Assembly (NCBI RefSeq): GCF_900110205.1
Contig: NZ_FOCV01000013.1
Location: 1 to 64,000 of the forward strand
Direction of reading: 5' to 3'
Length of the DNA stretch: 64,000 nucleotides
Origin: Rhizobium tibeticum
GTDB lineage: Bacteria; Pseudomonadota; Alphaproteobacteria; Rhizobiales; Rhizobiaceae
The position numbers and the translations under genes were made by a program. The notes under the pieces are model-generated. The model searched no databases, was not told the origin of the DNA, and was given only the letters and a program-made list of their open reading frames with translations. Within the stretch, counting starts at the first letter, position 1; every line of letters starts with the position of its first letter. Of the stretch, positions 1-9,191 are shown one piece after another.

Positions 1-273
1 CTCGATGTTGCGGCGCGTTTCCGCTTCCAGTCGCCGGCTGGAACGCACACGGTTGATATACCCGTACACGTAAAGCTTCAAAAGGTCGGCTGGGTCGTAA
101 CCCGGACGGCCGGTCTCCTTCGCCGCCACCCGCACGAACCCGGCGGCTTGGAGATCGAGGCCGTCAACGAAAGCCTCGATGAAGCGAACCGGATTGTCCG
201 GCCCCACATAATCATCAACCGCTTCCGGCAGAAGCAGCAATTGAGAGCGGTCTGTTCCTGAAAGATGCGCCAT
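1..273 (-). mobile_element. IS1182-type transposase, N-terminal part (runs off window)
   Basis: Reading leftwards from the ATG at 273, the first 91 residues are MAHLSGTDRSQ..., then a PEAVDDYVGPDNPVRFIEAF block and a DPADLLKLYVYGYINR block. This is the conserved start of IS1182-group DDE transposases, which cut and paste their own element. The gene continues past base 1, so intactness cannot be judged. The element end probably lies in the 80 bases upstream of the start (about 290-345), but I could not fix an inverted repeat with only one end visible. Confidence 0.85.
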
Positions 274-354
274 GGCAAAAGCTACCACGGCAGTCTAACG
301 TGAGGAATCCCCGACGGGGTTTTCAGACGGTCTGCCAGATTTTGGAGATCACCC

Positions 355-981
355 ATGCCGTATCATTTTTTGGAAGTTGCAATCACTCCGAATGTGCGGC
401 TTGCACAAGCTGAAATTGGTGCCGACCAGATTTGGTTAGGCGACCACCATCGAGAATCCGACAGCTTCACCGACAGCGAACTGGCTTTCATCTCTGCACG
501 GGACAGCTTCTACATTGCCTCTGTGTCGGAAACCGGCTGGCCATATGTTCAGCATCGCGGTGGGCCAAAGGGCTTTCTGAAAATAGTCGACAAGAAAACG
601 CTGGCTTTTGCCGACTACAGGGGCAACCGCCAATATATCAGTACCGGAAACTTTGCCGCAAATGACCGGGCCTGTCTCTTTCTGGTGGATTACCCACGAC
701 GAGCACGCCTCAAGATCTACATGCATGTCGAGAAGCTGACACTCGATGCCGACCCGGCACTGACGGACCTTGTTTTCGACGCCGGCTACCGAGCAAAGGC
801 AGAACGGATTTTCCGGCTGCGGCTGGAAGCCTTCGATTGGAACTGCCCTCAACATATCACACCGCGTTACACCGACCACGAGGTCGAGAAAGCGGTAGCA
901 CCGTTGCGGGAACGCTTGGCTGAATTGGAGTCGGAGAACGCAGAATTGCGTACTCGGCTCGAGGCCTTGGGAGGAAAATAA
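355..981 (+). CDS. pyridoxamine 5'-phosphate oxidase-family flavoprotein
   Basis: A 208-residue protein with the split-barrel fold of PPOX-like FMN-binding proteins. Residues about 40-150 carry the family pattern: a strand ending in [23 protein letters not shown], a [14 protein letters not shown] segment and a hydrophobic [20 protein letters not shown] strand pair. These proteins bind FMN or a related cofactor in the cytoplasm, and many reduce small substrates; the substrate here is unknown. The last 30 residues ([20 protein letters not shown]) form a heptad-like leucine coiled coil, suggesting dimerisation. The stop codon overlaps the next start (ATGG at 981), so the two genes are probably co-transcribed. 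Family assignment is firm; reaction is not. Confidence 0.85.
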   Translation: MPYHFLEVAITPNVRLAQAEIGADQIWLGDHHRESDSFTDSELAFISARDSFYIASVSETGWPYVQHRGGPKGFLKIVDKKTLAFADYRGNRQYISTGNFAANDRACLFLVDYPRRARLKIYMHVEKLTLDADPALTDLVFDAGYRAKAERIFRLRLEAFDWNCPQHITPRYTDHEVEKAVAPLRERLAELESENAELRTRLEALGGK

Positions 982-1451
982 TGGACGCCACAAGACCCCC
1001 ATTGCCGCCCTTTTCAGGGGCTTCTGCAACAGAAAAGGTTCGGCTTGCGGAGGATGGCTGGAACACCCGCAATCCCGAGAAGGTAGCGCTGGCCTATAGC
1101 CATGACAGCCGGTGGCGCAACCGCTCCGAGTTTATAAACGGCCGCGAAGCGATTATCGGCTTTCTCACGCGGAAATGGAAACGCGAACTCGCATACAGAC
1201 TGATCAAGGAGCTTTGGGCTTTTACCGACAACCGCATCGCTGTTCGCTTTGCCTATGAATGGCACAACGATAGCGGCAACTGGTTTCGGTCTTACGGGAA
1301 CGAAAACTGGGAGTTTGGGACAGACCGCCTCATGCGAAAGCGCTTCGCCTCCATCAACGACGCACCAATCCAAAGCCGGGATCGCCGGTTTCATTGGCAG
1401 CTCGGCCGTCGGCCGGACGACCACGCCGGCCTCAGCGATTTCGGCTTTTAA
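981..1451 (+). CDS. DUF1348 / NTF2-like protein
   Basis: This 156-residue protein is a DUF1348 member of the SnoaL/NTF2-like fold. The diagnostic stretches are [18 protein letters not shown] near the start, [45 protein letters not shown]-like and the C-terminal [15 protein letters not shown]. Family members are small cone-shaped barrels, often with unknown ligand or enzymatic role. It directly follows the PPOX-like gene with overlapping stop and start codons and precedes the hydrolase by 12 bp, so these three probably form one operon. No catalytic residues can be assigned. Confidence 0.85.
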   Translation: MDATRPPLPPFSGASATEKVRLAEDGWNTRNPEKVALAYSHDSRWRNRSEFINGREAIIGFLTRKWKRELAYRLIKELWAFTDNRIAVRFAYEWHNDSGNWFRSYGNENWEFGTDRLMRKRFASINDAPIQSRDRRFHWQLGRRPDDHAGLSDFGF

Positions 1452-1463
1452 TGCGAGGACAAG

Positions 1464-2313
1464 ATGAGAAGCCCGACCTATCACCGTATCGATATCGACG
1501 GTCACGAAGTATTCTATCGCGAAGCTGGAGATTCGACGAAACCGACGCTGTTGTTGCTGCACGGGTTTCCGTCCTCCAGCCACATGTTTCGCGATCTCAT
1601 CCCTCAGCTCGCCGATCGATTTCACCTTATTGCGCCCGACATACCAGGGTTCGGCCAGTCGGCAGCGCCCGCGCGCGCGAACTTCTCGTACACTTTCGAT
1701 AATCTCGCCGGCGTCATCCAGAGGTTCAGCGAGGTCCTGGGCATCGAACGGTTTGCCCTCTACTCTTTCGATATAGGAGCGCCCATCGGGTTCCGCGTTG
1801 CAATCAAGTATCCGGAGCGGGTAACGGCTATCATTTCTCAAAATGGCAATGCCTACGACGAAGGATTGAGCGACGTCTGGAACCCGATCAAGCGATACTG
1901 GTCGGAACCGACGTACGCCAACCGGGATGCCCTGCGCGAGATTATGAAACCTCTCGCCATCCGTTGGCAGTACGAACACGGTGTTTCGGATTTATCGAAC
2001 GTGTCTCCCGATGGCTATTCGCTCGATGCCTTCTACATGGCGCGTCCGGATACTGAAGAAATCCAACTCGACATTGCGCTCGACTACGCGAGCAACGTGG
2101 CTCTGTATCCGATGTTTCAAACATATTTCCGCAAGTATCAACCGAGGTTCCTGGCAATCTGGGGCGACAAGGATCCATTCTTCCTGCCCGCAGGTGCGGA
2201 GGCCTTTAAACGCGATCTCCCGAACGCGGAGATCCACCTCCTCGATACAGGCCTTCGCGTTGGAGACGCATTCCCGAGAAATCGCCACCGCAATAGCCGA
2301 CTTCCTGACTTAA
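1464..2313 (+). pseudogene. alpha/beta hydrolase (haloalkane dehalogenase-like), 2-nt deletion removes catalytic His
   Basis: The gene begins MRSPTYHRIDIDG and shows the oxyanion motif HGFPSS, DIPGFGQS and the nucleophile elbow YSFDIGAPIGF, with Asp as probable nucleophile as in haloalkane dehalogenase-type hydrolases. Up to GGC at 2250-2252 the frame is normal (HLLDTG). In relatives this continues as Gly-His-Phe-Ala-Leu-Glu, His being the catalytic base. Here only one base separates GGC from the TTC that resumes the family sequence (FALETHSREIATAIADFLT, stop at 2311-2313), so two bases are missing and the His codon is gone. The shifted frame runs on to 2351 with unrelated sequence. Probably a non-functional hydrolase, unless the deletion is an assembly error. 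Confidence 0.8.
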
Positions 2314-2401
2314 CCGCGCTCGCAACCTCAGCCTGCTTCCACCGTTGTTGACTTCGCTGCGGTGAAGTCTGTTTGGCTTGTTGATAGTTAAGGACACTAC
2401 C

Positions 2402-3220
2402 ATGGATCGCCCGTCAGCATCGCGCCAAACGGTGCCGGAAGAAGATATCATCGAAGCGAAAGCTTTTGTCGACCTGTTCATGATCGCGCCCCAGACGCTC
2501 GTCGACCAGGCTGAGTTTCGCTGCATGCAATTAGCTGTAGGTTGCGCAATATCGCTGCCCAGCGCGCCCGCCATCGGTCTCAATCGTGTGCTCGGCATTG
2601 TAGCACTTGAAGATCTCAACACGGCCTATGAATGGATGAGCAAAAAGGCAGGCCGCCGCTACTTGCAAATGAACGCTGCCACCGCTCCTCAACAGACACA
2701 CGATTGGATAAGGAAACGGGGCCTTGTTCCCCAAGGTAACGGATGGGCAAAGCTACGGCGAACGGCGCCTTCTACGCCACTCATCCATTCCGGCGAGGTC
2801 GCTACCCGGCAGGTCAAAGTCACCGAAGCCGAAATCTTCGGCTCGATGATGTGCGCCGGATTTAACTTTCCGGCAAACCTGACACCGCTTTGGTCAGCGA
2901 TCGTCGGGAAGGACGGTTGGAGCTGCTTTTTCGCGGAATTGGACGGCAGGCCGATTGCGACCGGCGCGATGTATACGGCAGACGGCTTTGCGTGGCTTGG
3001 CGGTGGCGCGACCGTTCCCGAGTTTCGCAATCGAGGGGCACAGAAGGCTCTCATTACCGCGCGTCTGAACCGAGGCGCCAGTCAGGGCGTTCAGACATTC
3101 GTCGTCGAAACCGCCCAGCCTTCAGCCGATGAACCGAATATCTCTCACGCCAATCTCATCGTGGCCGGATTCGAGCAGATTTATACGAGAACGAATTACC
3201 GATTTCCGGACGGTTCATAA
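2402..3220 (+). CDS. GNAT-family N-acetyltransferase
   Basis: The start ATG at 2402 (MDRPSASRQTVP) is preferred over an upstream TTG at 2378. The 272-residue protein has a degenerate N-terminal half and a C-terminal GNAT domain. That domain has the acetyl-CoA loop PEFRNRGAQKALITARL, matching the R/Q-x-x-G-x-G/A pyrophosphate-binding motif, preceded by beta strands (FFAELDGRPIATGAMYTADGFAWLGGGATV). Such enzymes move an acetyl group from acetyl-CoA to an amine in the cytoplasm; the substrate is not predictable. The C-terminal NLIVAGFEQIYTRTNYRF is typical of double-GNAT proteins. It stands alone between the hydrolase and the SDR gene. Confidence 0.8.
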   Translation: MDRPSASRQTVPEEDIIEAKAFVDLFMIAPQTLVDQAEFRCMQLAVGCAISLPSAPAIGLNRVLGIVALEDLNTAYEWMSKKAGRRYLQMNAATAPQQTHDWIRKRGLVPQGNGWAKLRRTAPSTPLIHSGEVATRQVKVTEAEIFGSMMCAGFNFPANLTPLWSAIVGKDGWSCFFAELDGRPIATGAMYTADGFAWLGGGATVPEFRNRGAQKALITARLNRGASQGVQTFVVETAQPSADEPNISHANLIVAGFEQIYTRTNYRFPDGS

Positions 3221-3235
3221 GGGACGTCAGACACC

Positions 3236-3424
3236 TTAGGTCTGCGAGTCGAGCTGTTGCTGTCGTTCCAATTGTCGCGCTTGCCGGATCAGTGCTTCGA
3301 ACTCTGAGAGAATGTCATCTGCTTCTGGATCAGCCTCCAAACCCCACTCCCAAGCACCGCCACCGGCCCTACCCGAAAGGATCATCGACGTCGTGGGCTG
3401 TTGCGAGACCGACCGCCAGGTCAT
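3236..3424 (-). CDS. possible small protein of unknown function
   Basis: A 62-codon frame opposite to its neighbours, ending QARQLERQQQLDSQT with an acidic middle (EADPEADDILSEFEALIRQ) predicted to be helical. The composition is protein-like, but no clear ribosome binding site was seen and no family is recognised. It lies in the leader region of the SDR gene, so it may be spurious. Confidence 0.3.
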   Translation of the reverse strand: MTWRSVSQQPTTSMILSGRAGGGAWEWGLEADPEADDILSEFEALIRQARQLERQQQLDSQT

Positions 3425-3458
3425 ACGTTCTGTGATCCAACCTCAGAAGGAGCAGCAG

Positions 3459-4250
3459 ATGCAGATCGACCTCGCAGGCAAGACCGCTCTGATTACTGGA
3501 TCTACCGAAGGCATCGGCTACGCGATCGCCCGCCAGCTCGCGAGGGCTGGCGCGGACGTGGTGATCAACGGACGGTCTGAAGAAAAGACCGCAAAGGCCG
3601 CCGAACGCCTGAAAGGCGAAGGTGCCGGGGGCACCGTAGCCGCCGTCGCAGCCGATGTCGCAACCGCTGAAGGGTGTGGCGCTCTCGTCGCCAAGGTTCC
3701 TCATGTCGATATCCTGATCAACAATGCGGGCATCTTCCAGCCGCTCGACTTCTTCGAGGCGAACGACGAGGTGTGGGATCGCCATTGGCAGGTAAACGTC
3801 ATGTCGGCCGTCAGGCTTTCGCGTGCCTACCTTCCGGGCATGCAGAACGTTGACTGGGGTCGCGTCATCTTCATCGCATCGGAATCCGGCTTTAACATTC
3901 CGGTGGAGATGATTCATTACGGCGTTAGCAAGACCGCCGATATCGCGGTTGCCCGCGGGCTCGCCAAGCGCATGGCTGGTACGGGCGTTACTGTGAACTC
4001 GGTTCTCCCCGGCCCAACACTGTCCGAAGGCGTCGAGGCGATGCTTGCCGAAGAGCGTGCGAAGACGGGCAAGCCGATCGAGGAGGTCGCGGCGGACTTC
4101 GTCAAGAGGCATCGTGGCAGTTCGATCATCCAACGAGCTGCAAGCGTCGAGGAAATCGCCAACCTCGTAACCTATCTGGCGTCGCCTTTGGCATCCGCGA
4201 CAACCGGAGCCTCCATGCGCGTGGACGGAGGACTGATCGACACGCTCTGA
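3459..4250 (+). CDS. short-chain dehydrogenase/reductase (SDR)
   Basis: The ATG at 3459 follows an AGAAGGAG ribosome binding site (3445-3452) and gives a 263-residue classical SDR. It has the NAD(P)-binding TGSTEGIG near residue 15, NNAG near 90 and the catalytic Ser (IASESGF) with Tyr and Lys (YGVSK). The C-terminal VDGGLID is also standard. The Arg in INGRSEEK after beta-2 suggests NADPH preference, which is inference. Classical SDRs oxidise or reduce an alcohol/ketone pair in the cytoplasm; the substrate cannot be read from sequence. No operon partner is evident. Confidence 0.9.
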   Translation: MQIDLAGKTALITGSTEGIGYAIARQLARAGADVVINGRSEEKTAKAAERLKGEGAGGTVAAVAADVATAEGCGALVAKVPHVDILINNAGIFQPLDFFEANDEVWDRHWQVNVMSAVRLSRAYLPGMQNVDWGRVIFIASESGFNIPVEMIHYGVSKTADIAVARGLAKRMAGTGVTVNSVLPGPTLSEGVEAMLAEERAKTGKPIEEVAADFVKRHRGSSIIQRAASVEEIANLVTYLASPLASATTGASMRVDGGLIDTL

Positions 4251-4467
4251 GGTGATCCCTCACCTCACCTGCCAGTTGTTCATACGGCGGAGCCTTCCGA
4301 TCGGCCTCCCGTCTTCTTTCCAACCGCCATCTATTTTCCATCTATTTTAGACCGGACCGTCTCGTGATCTGGAACAAGTCGGACCGGGGAACCAAGCAGT
4401 TGCAATCCTGTTGAGCTGCACTCGCGCCTCGTTGGCGTTCGTCATCGACTAAACAAGGAAGACGCAC

Positions 4468-4680
4468 ATGGCTAGATACGCCGTCTATTTGAGACACGCC
4501 GTCGAGCAGGTCGGACATCTCACGATCGAAGATAATCGCTCGCTTGCCGATTTGGCAAACACTCTTCAGAGTGTTGGCTACCTCCTTACAGAGGAAGTCA
4601 CGACATTGGGTGGAAGACCCGCCAGAGCGAAGCAGTCCACGATATTCCTCGGCGACGTAAGCCGAATTCAGCCCGAATAG
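4468..4680 (+). CDS. small conserved-looking hypothetical protein
   Basis: The ATG at 4468 is preceded by AAGGAAGA about 8 bases upstream. The 70-residue product starts MARYAVYLRHAVEQVGHLTI and ends FLGDVSRIQPE. It is soluble and mixed alpha/beta by appearance, with no signal peptide or membrane segment. I do not recognise a family. Regular codon use and a good ribosome binding site make a real gene more likely than not. Confidence 0.5.
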   Translation: MARYAVYLRHAVEQVGHLTIEDNRSLADLANTLQSVGYLLTEEVTTLGGRPARAKQSTIFLGDVSRIQPE

Positions 4681-4767
4681 TGAAATGCTTCTCATGCCGC
4701 GCATTCGGGACTGGCATGCGGAGCAGCCAGAATAGCGGTACCCTCACAAGCTGGCGGGACGCTGTTG

Positions 4768-4911
4768 ATGAGGCGACAGAAGACGCAAGATCCCCAGGGC
4801 CGGCTGGCCGATGTTCTGGCTCGCATGTCCGACATCCTGGTTACACAACTCGCAGAGCTGTTGCCGTGGCATCGGAAACCGGAAACAGCGATCATCGCAT
4901 CGGCCGCGTAA
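4768..4911 (+). mobile_element. IS66-family transposase remnant (C-terminal 47 residues)
   Basis: From 4768 the frame reads KTQDPQGRLADVLARMSD... ending QLAELLPWHRK, the characteristic extreme C-terminus of IS66 TnpC transposases (pattern DPQxWLADVLARI...LxELLPW). Nothing upstream continues the transposase, so this is a fragment. It overlaps the end of a broken DUF6429 gene on the other strand by 20 bp. Confidence 0.75.
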
Positions 4912-5125
4912 ACAGAGCGCGGAACAATTCTTCCGACCGTCGCAAACCTTCGTCGCTCAGAACGACAGACTTCGACTTGTTTGCGGGATTTGCAATGAGG
5001 CCCTTCTGATGCAAACGGTCCATCACGCCCCAATCAAAGCCTTTTCAGGCTCGACGCTCGTCATGCAGCGTCAGCCATAGCAATGCGCGAACAGCATCGT
5101 CGATCTTCTCGTCATCGATCTCCAT
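4892..5125 (-). pseudogene. DUF6429-family gene with in-frame opal stop
   Basis: Reading leftwards from the ATG at 5125 gives MEIDDEKIDDAVRALLWLTL then HDERRA, a TGA at 5047-5045, then KGFDWGVMDRLHQKGLI and SKSVVLSDEGLRRSEELF with the final stop at 4894-4892. This is the DUF6429 family, about 78 residues long. Relatives carry Trp where the TGA sits, so TGG to TGA is a single-base nonsense change at codon 27. Function of the family is unknown. Selenocysteine insertion is unlikely, since no SECIS-type context was recognised. Confidence 0.75.
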
Positions 5126-5385
5126 GCCGGAAAGATACTATGTGCAAAAGCGAAAATCCTGCGATCCTCACCGGGTGCGTAGAAGAATAATCAGCGTGGA
5201 CGGAAGTCTGGCGCTGCCAACAAACAAAACGTTGAAATGACGCGATGGTCAAAAGATGCAGCAGATTCAAGGTGACGATCGACTACAGCTGAACGCCGCC
5301 ACCTATTATCAAAATACCACTTTCATTGAGATTTGCTTGCCTCACCGATGACTACTCAAGTCCGCGACCAATCAGTTGCGTTTGT

Positions 5386-7170
5386 TTACCTGCCAACCGC
5401 GTAGGCCTGCATAAGGCGGGGGGTCGCGGCGGCCCTTAGAAGACCGTCCATGTCCCGGCGCGCTGCGGTCAGACGGCCTACGGTCCAAGGATCGGCAACC
5501 TGTATCTTGTGGCCACGCCGGCGCAGCTCGTCGAGCGTCGACGCGCCGATGCTGCTTTCGACCATGATCTCGCCGGGAGAACTGGTGCGCGGGTAGAAAG
5601 AACCCGGGAAATGCGAAGTGTGAAAGAGTGGCATGTCGATACATGCCTGCAGGTTTCTTCCGTGATGGACGTAGCGCAGAAAGAAAGGCAGCTGCCACTG
5701 ATCCTGCTGATCGCCGCCAGGTGTGCCGAAGACCATCGTCGGCCGGCCCTGATATAGCGCCAGCGAGGGAGTGAGCGTCGTCCGGGGGCGCTTGCCCGGC
5801 TCAAGAGAAGTCGGCAGGCCGGGCTTCAGCCAGAACATCTGGGCGCGAGAGTTCAGCGCGAAGCCGAGGCCCGGGATGATCGGCGAAGACTGCAGCCAGC
5901 CTCCGGAAGGCGTGGTTGAAACCATGTTGCCCCAGCGGTCGATCACATCGATATGCACCGTGTCGCCACGTTTTTCGCTAAGATGCGCCATGGTCGGTTC
6001 GTAGACCGTGCCCTTGCCGCTCATTTCGGCAAGCATGGCCATGGTCACGTCGAATTGATGGTCGTAGCCTGGCACGCGGCCGGGGCGCAGCTCGAGCGAA
6101 GCTCCCTCGCCGATCAGTTTTCGGCGTTCGCTATTATAGCTTTCCGACAGCAGATACTCGGTGGGGATCTGCGCGAAACTCGGATCTCCGTAATAGACTT
6201 CGCGATCGGCGAAGGCGAGCTTCATGGCTTCAACGACGGTGTGTACGAAGTCCGGCCCAGACGGGTCCATCGCGGCGAGATCATGGCTTTTCAAAAGCGC
6301 CAGGGATTGCAGCAACACAGGTCCTTGGCCCCAGGCCGGCGTTTTAGCAATCGTCCAGTCATGGTAGTCATAGGTCAGCGGCGCCTCGACCGTGGCGCGC
6401 CAGCTTGCCATGTCATCAGCGTTCAGCACGCCCTTGTGCCTGGCTCCGCTCGCATCCATGACGGCGGTGGTGCTGACGAACCTCTCGATCGCCTCGGCCA
6501 CGAAGCCCCGGTAGAAGGCGTCACGGGCGGCCTCGATCTGATTTTCCCGACCGCTCTTCGCTTCGGCCACGGCAATCACCCGCTTCCAAGTCTCCGCCAG
6601 AACGGGGTTCTTGAAGTTGCGGTTCGGCTCCGGCGCGCTACCACCCGGCAGCCAGGTTGCGTGGGAAGTCGGCCATTCCTTCTCGAAGAAGCCGCCCAGT
6701 CTCTTGATTGTCGCAGAAACCGCCGCAAGCACGGGATGGCCCTCTTCGGCGTAGTAGATCGCCGGCTCGAGAATATCCCGGATGCTCATCGTTCCGTAGT
6801 CGCGCAACATCAGCATCCAGCCGTCGAAGGCGCCGGGAATAACCGTCGCCAGCAAGCCGTCGCCGGGTATCAGGTTCAGGCCTTCGGAGGTGTAGTGCTC
6901 GATCGTCGCACCGGCCGGTGCCGGTCCCTGGGCGCAGATGACCTCGACCTTGTCCTTTTTCTTCGAATAGAAAATGGCGGGCATGTCGCCGCCGGGGCCG
7001 CATAGATGCGGCTCGACGATCTGCAGCACGAAGCCGGTGGCGACAGCCGCGTCGAAGGCGTTGCCCCCCTTCTCCAGGATCGCCATGCCAACCGAAGACG
7101 CGATCCAGTGGGTCGACGTGACCACTCCGAAGGTGCCGAGGATTTCCGGTCGTGTCGTGAAGCTAGTCAT
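5386..7170 (-). CDS. gamma-glutamyltransferase family protein (Ntn hydrolase)
   Basis: A 594-residue protein spanning the full gamma-glutamyltransferase fold. The N-terminal half holds GGNAFDAAVATGFVLQIVEPH and CGPGGDMP. The autoprocessing/nucleophile Thr is at about residue 404 in GDTVHIDVIDRWGNMVSTTPS, and the oxyanion and substrate loops follow in the C-terminal half (LTPSLALYQGRPTMVFGTPGGD). These enzymes cleave themselves before the Thr and hydrolyse or transfer gamma-glutamyl groups. Here no signal peptide is visible (MTSFTTRPEILGTFG), which fits the cytoplasmic YwrD-like branch often linked to other gamma-glutamyl or acylase substrates. It stands alone. Confidence 0.85.
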   Translation of the reverse strand: MTSFTTRPEILGTFGVVTSTHWIASSVGMAILEKGGNAFDAAVATGFVLQIVEPHLCGPGGDMPAIFYSKKKDKVEVICAQGPAPAGATIEHYTSEGLNLIPGDGLLATVIPGAFDGWMLMLRDYGTMSIRDILEPAIYYAEEGHPVLAAVSATIKRLGGFFEKEWPTSHATWLPGGSAPEPNRNFKNPVLAETWKRVIAVAEAKSGRENQIEAARDAFYRGFVAEAIERFVSTTAVMDASGARHKGVLNADDMASWRATVEAPLTYDYHDWTIAKTPAWGQGPVLLQSLALLKSHDLAAMDPSGPDFVHTVVEAMKLAFADREVYYGDPSFAQIPTEYLLSESYNSERRKLIGEGASLELRPGRVPGYDHQFDVTMAMLAEMSGKGTVYEPTMAHLSEKRGDTVHIDVIDRWGNMVSTTPSGGWLQSSPIIPGLGFALNSRAQMFWLKPGLPTSLEPGKRPRTTLTPSLALYQGRPTMVFGTPGGDQQDQWQLPFFLRYVHHGRNLQACIDMPLFHTSHFPGSFYPRTSSPGEIMVESSIGASTLDELRRRGHKIQVADPWTVGRLTAARRDMDGLLRAAATPRLMQAYAVGR

Positions 7171-7606
7171 CGTATTAAGTCCTCAGGAATATGCTTGCCG
7201 GGCGATTTATGGTGTCTTCAGGATCCCAGGTTTGTGCAAACAAAGGCGTGGATGACCTGGCAGAACAGATAAACGGGGCCTGGGCAGGTATGCTGATCGA
7301 TCAAGCACAAGTGGGCAGACGTGAGCGGCCATCTTGTAATAGCCATGCTCGTCTCATATCAGATTTGACTATGGTTCCAAAGAATTGATGCTTTCTATAC
7401 GCCCGGTTTCGTCGTCAAAATACAAGTAAAAATTGCATTGACAACTTGAATCTTTGAGGGGTCGGGAAGCCCCCACGGACGTCGGTTGCAGCCTCTTTGC
7501 CTGTTGGTGCTGGAACAATGGGATAGAGGGCGCGCTAGCGCTATCATCGGAGCACGCTCGTCATCCTGAGGAACTTCACGACGGAAGTTCTCACGATTAA
7601 CGGCTC
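7171..7606. other. intergenic, no gene seen
   Basis: This 436-base divergent intergenic region should hold the promoters of the gamma-glutamyltransferase (leftward) and the RNase H gene (rightward). A TTGACA at about 7438 is a candidate -35 box for the rightward gene. No convincing coding frame or structured RNA was found. Confidence 0.4.
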
Positions 7607-8224
7607 ATGAACGATTACTGCACTCGTTTCCTCGGATGGCGGCGAAATGGGGACTGGCTGGAAGGGAACGTTCCATCTATGATTCCTTCTGAGACGACGG
7701 ACAATTGCATGGAAGCGACGGAGAGTTCTCAAACATGGATAGGGGTACCCCGCCAGGGCCTTCATGTTTTTGCAGACGGTTGCTGCGAACCGCGCTCCAG
7801 TCAGGGCGGATGGGCCTTTGTGGCCTACCGCAACGGCGTGGAACTCGCGTTCAGCTTCGGCGGCTCGCTAAACAGCACAAACAACACAATGGAGTTGCTG
7901 AGCCTGTTCAACGCCGCAGACTGGATCAATCGCGAGAGTACCAATGAAAGGGCTACCGTCTGGTTAGACTCCATTTACGCAGTGAAGGGCTGCAATATCT
8001 GGAGACCGATCTGGAAGAACAACGGCTGGCGGAAGGTGCGTGCGAATGCCAAGGCGAGAAACCGAAAAATAGCCGATGCAGAGCTTTGGCAGAACGTTGA
8101 TCGTGAGCTCTCACGAAATCCACTCATCACCATAGCTTGGTGCAAGGGTCATTCGGGAATTGATGGCAACGAACGGGCGGACAAGCTCGCAGATCAAGGC
8201 CGGCGATCATTCCTTAAGACCTAA
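7607..8224 (+). CDS. divergent ribonuclease HI-like protein
   Basis: Residues about 50-200 of this 205-residue protein form an RNase H fold. Catalytic acids are present in the right order: Asp57 in FADGCC, Glu96 in NNTMELLSL, Asp121 in VWLDSIYAV, His182 and Asp192 in WCKGHSGIDGNERADKLAD. RNase HI cleaves the RNA strand of RNA-DNA hybrids in the cytoplasm. It is longer than the usual 150-residue housekeeping enzyme because of an extra 48-residue N-terminal segment with no recognisable domain. It is probably an accessory paralogue. It has no operon partner. Confidence 0.8.
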   Translation: MNDYCTRFLGWRRNGDWLEGNVPSMIPSETTDNCMEATESSQTWIGVPRQGLHVFADGCCEPRSSQGGWAFVAYRNGVELAFSFGGSLNSTNNTMELLSLFNAADWINRESTNERATVWLDSIYAVKGCNIWRPIWKNNGWRKVRANAKARNRKIADAELWQNVDRELSRNPLITIAWCKGHSGIDGNERADKLADQGRRSFLKT

Positions 8225-8270
8225 TTCATGCGATGCGTCACGATGGAGACGGGCAACTCCATACTGTTGC

Positions 8271-8738
8271 CTAGACGTCGGTCCAGCTAAAAAAAGTTGC
8301 GGCCTGGCCCCTCGTCCTGCCGTGCTCATCGAGAAGCTGCCAAACAATCCCATTCTCCATCCAGAAGTGTTTTCCAGATCTGGTGACGCGCAGCCCTCGG
8401 TAGTCGGCAATGTAGCCTTGCCGTGCCACCGCATCGAGGAGCCGCTGCCGCTCCTGTCGGTCCGGCGCCTCAGCGGACAATCGCGACGGCAGCTTCGTGA
8501 ACTCGTCCCATGTATATCCGAAGCGCGTCTGGGCGGCGATGTTGGCATAAACGAAAAGCGGATCAGGATCAGTATTGTGGGCCAGAACGACAAAAGGCGC
8601 TGCACGATAGAGCCAGTCGGGGCCTTGCTCCGACGGAACAAGCGGCTTGCCGACGAGCCGCTGAAAGCTGCCGGTCAACAGTTTGAAGAATTCCAAGTCG
8701 CCGGCTAGACCGGCCGACTCGGGGTGCTGATCTTCCAT
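8271..8738 (-). CDS. MEKHLA-domain protein
   Basis: The ATG at 8738 sits behind a GAGGGA site and gives 155 residues. MEKHLA domains are PAS-like modules, and the sequence shows LAHNTDPDPLFVYANIAAQTRFGY followed by TKLPSRLSAEAPDRQERQRLL and the closing FWMENGIVWQLLDEHGRTRG block. Stand-alone bacterial MEKHLA proteins are thought to sense ligands or redox state; no output domain is attached. The role here is unknown. It converges with the RNase H gene. Confidence 0.75.
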   Translation of the reverse strand: MEDQHPESAGLAGDLEFFKLLTGSFQRLVGKPLVPSEQGPDWLYRAAPFVVLAHNTDPDPLFVYANIAAQTRFGYTWDEFTKLPSRLSAEAPDRQERQRLLDAVARQGYIADYRGLRVTRSGKHFWMENGIVWQLLDEHGRTRGQAATFFSWTDV

Positions 8739-8859
8739 AGTTTCGGTCCCTCTGCGAGGCATGGGCGGGCGCCGGACATTGCCGCCCACAAAGTGGGACA
8801 GCTATGACGGATTGGAAACAAGGTCTCACACGTCAAAGCAAAGCAATCCCGATAACGTT

Positions 8860-9057
8860 CTAGGCGTCAAACAGCGACGACGGCAGCTCGACAGTGAATC
8901 GGCTCGCTCCTGCAAGACGGATTGCAACTGCTTCTCGCAACAGAGCAAAGCGCAGTTCCAACGCCGTGGTCTCCGGCGATCTCGGCAGCTGGCTCAATTC
9001 CACAGCGAAAAGGTCAAACTCCCTTCCCAACGCGGTTTCATCAAAAAGTGCGTTCAC
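8860..9057 (-). CDS. possible small hypothetical protein (GTG start)
   Basis: A 65-codon frame beginning at GTG 9057 reads VNALFDETALGREFDLF and ends FTVELPSSLFDA. The frame is open upstream only to a TGA a dozen codons earlier, so no better start exists, and no strong ribosome binding site is seen. The amino-acid mix is plausible for a helical protein. It could also be the tail of a decayed gene. Confidence 0.35.
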   Translation of the reverse strand: MNALFDETALGREFDLFAVELSQLPRSPETTALELRFALLREAVAIRLAGASRFTVELPSSLFDA

Positions 9058-9191
9058 GTGTTCACGACCGATCGTTGATTTGAAGACTCACTCGGCCACC
9101 GGCTTACAGCCAGCGATAAGACCGCGCCCAACTGTCGTGCGGGCATGCTGAATATCCAATGAACCAGCTTGCCGCACGGTGTAGCAAATTG

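Noticed and set aside
4349..4362. AGACCGGACCGTCT as a TetR-type operator
   Set aside because: The arms match over only four bases and no TetR gene is adjacent.
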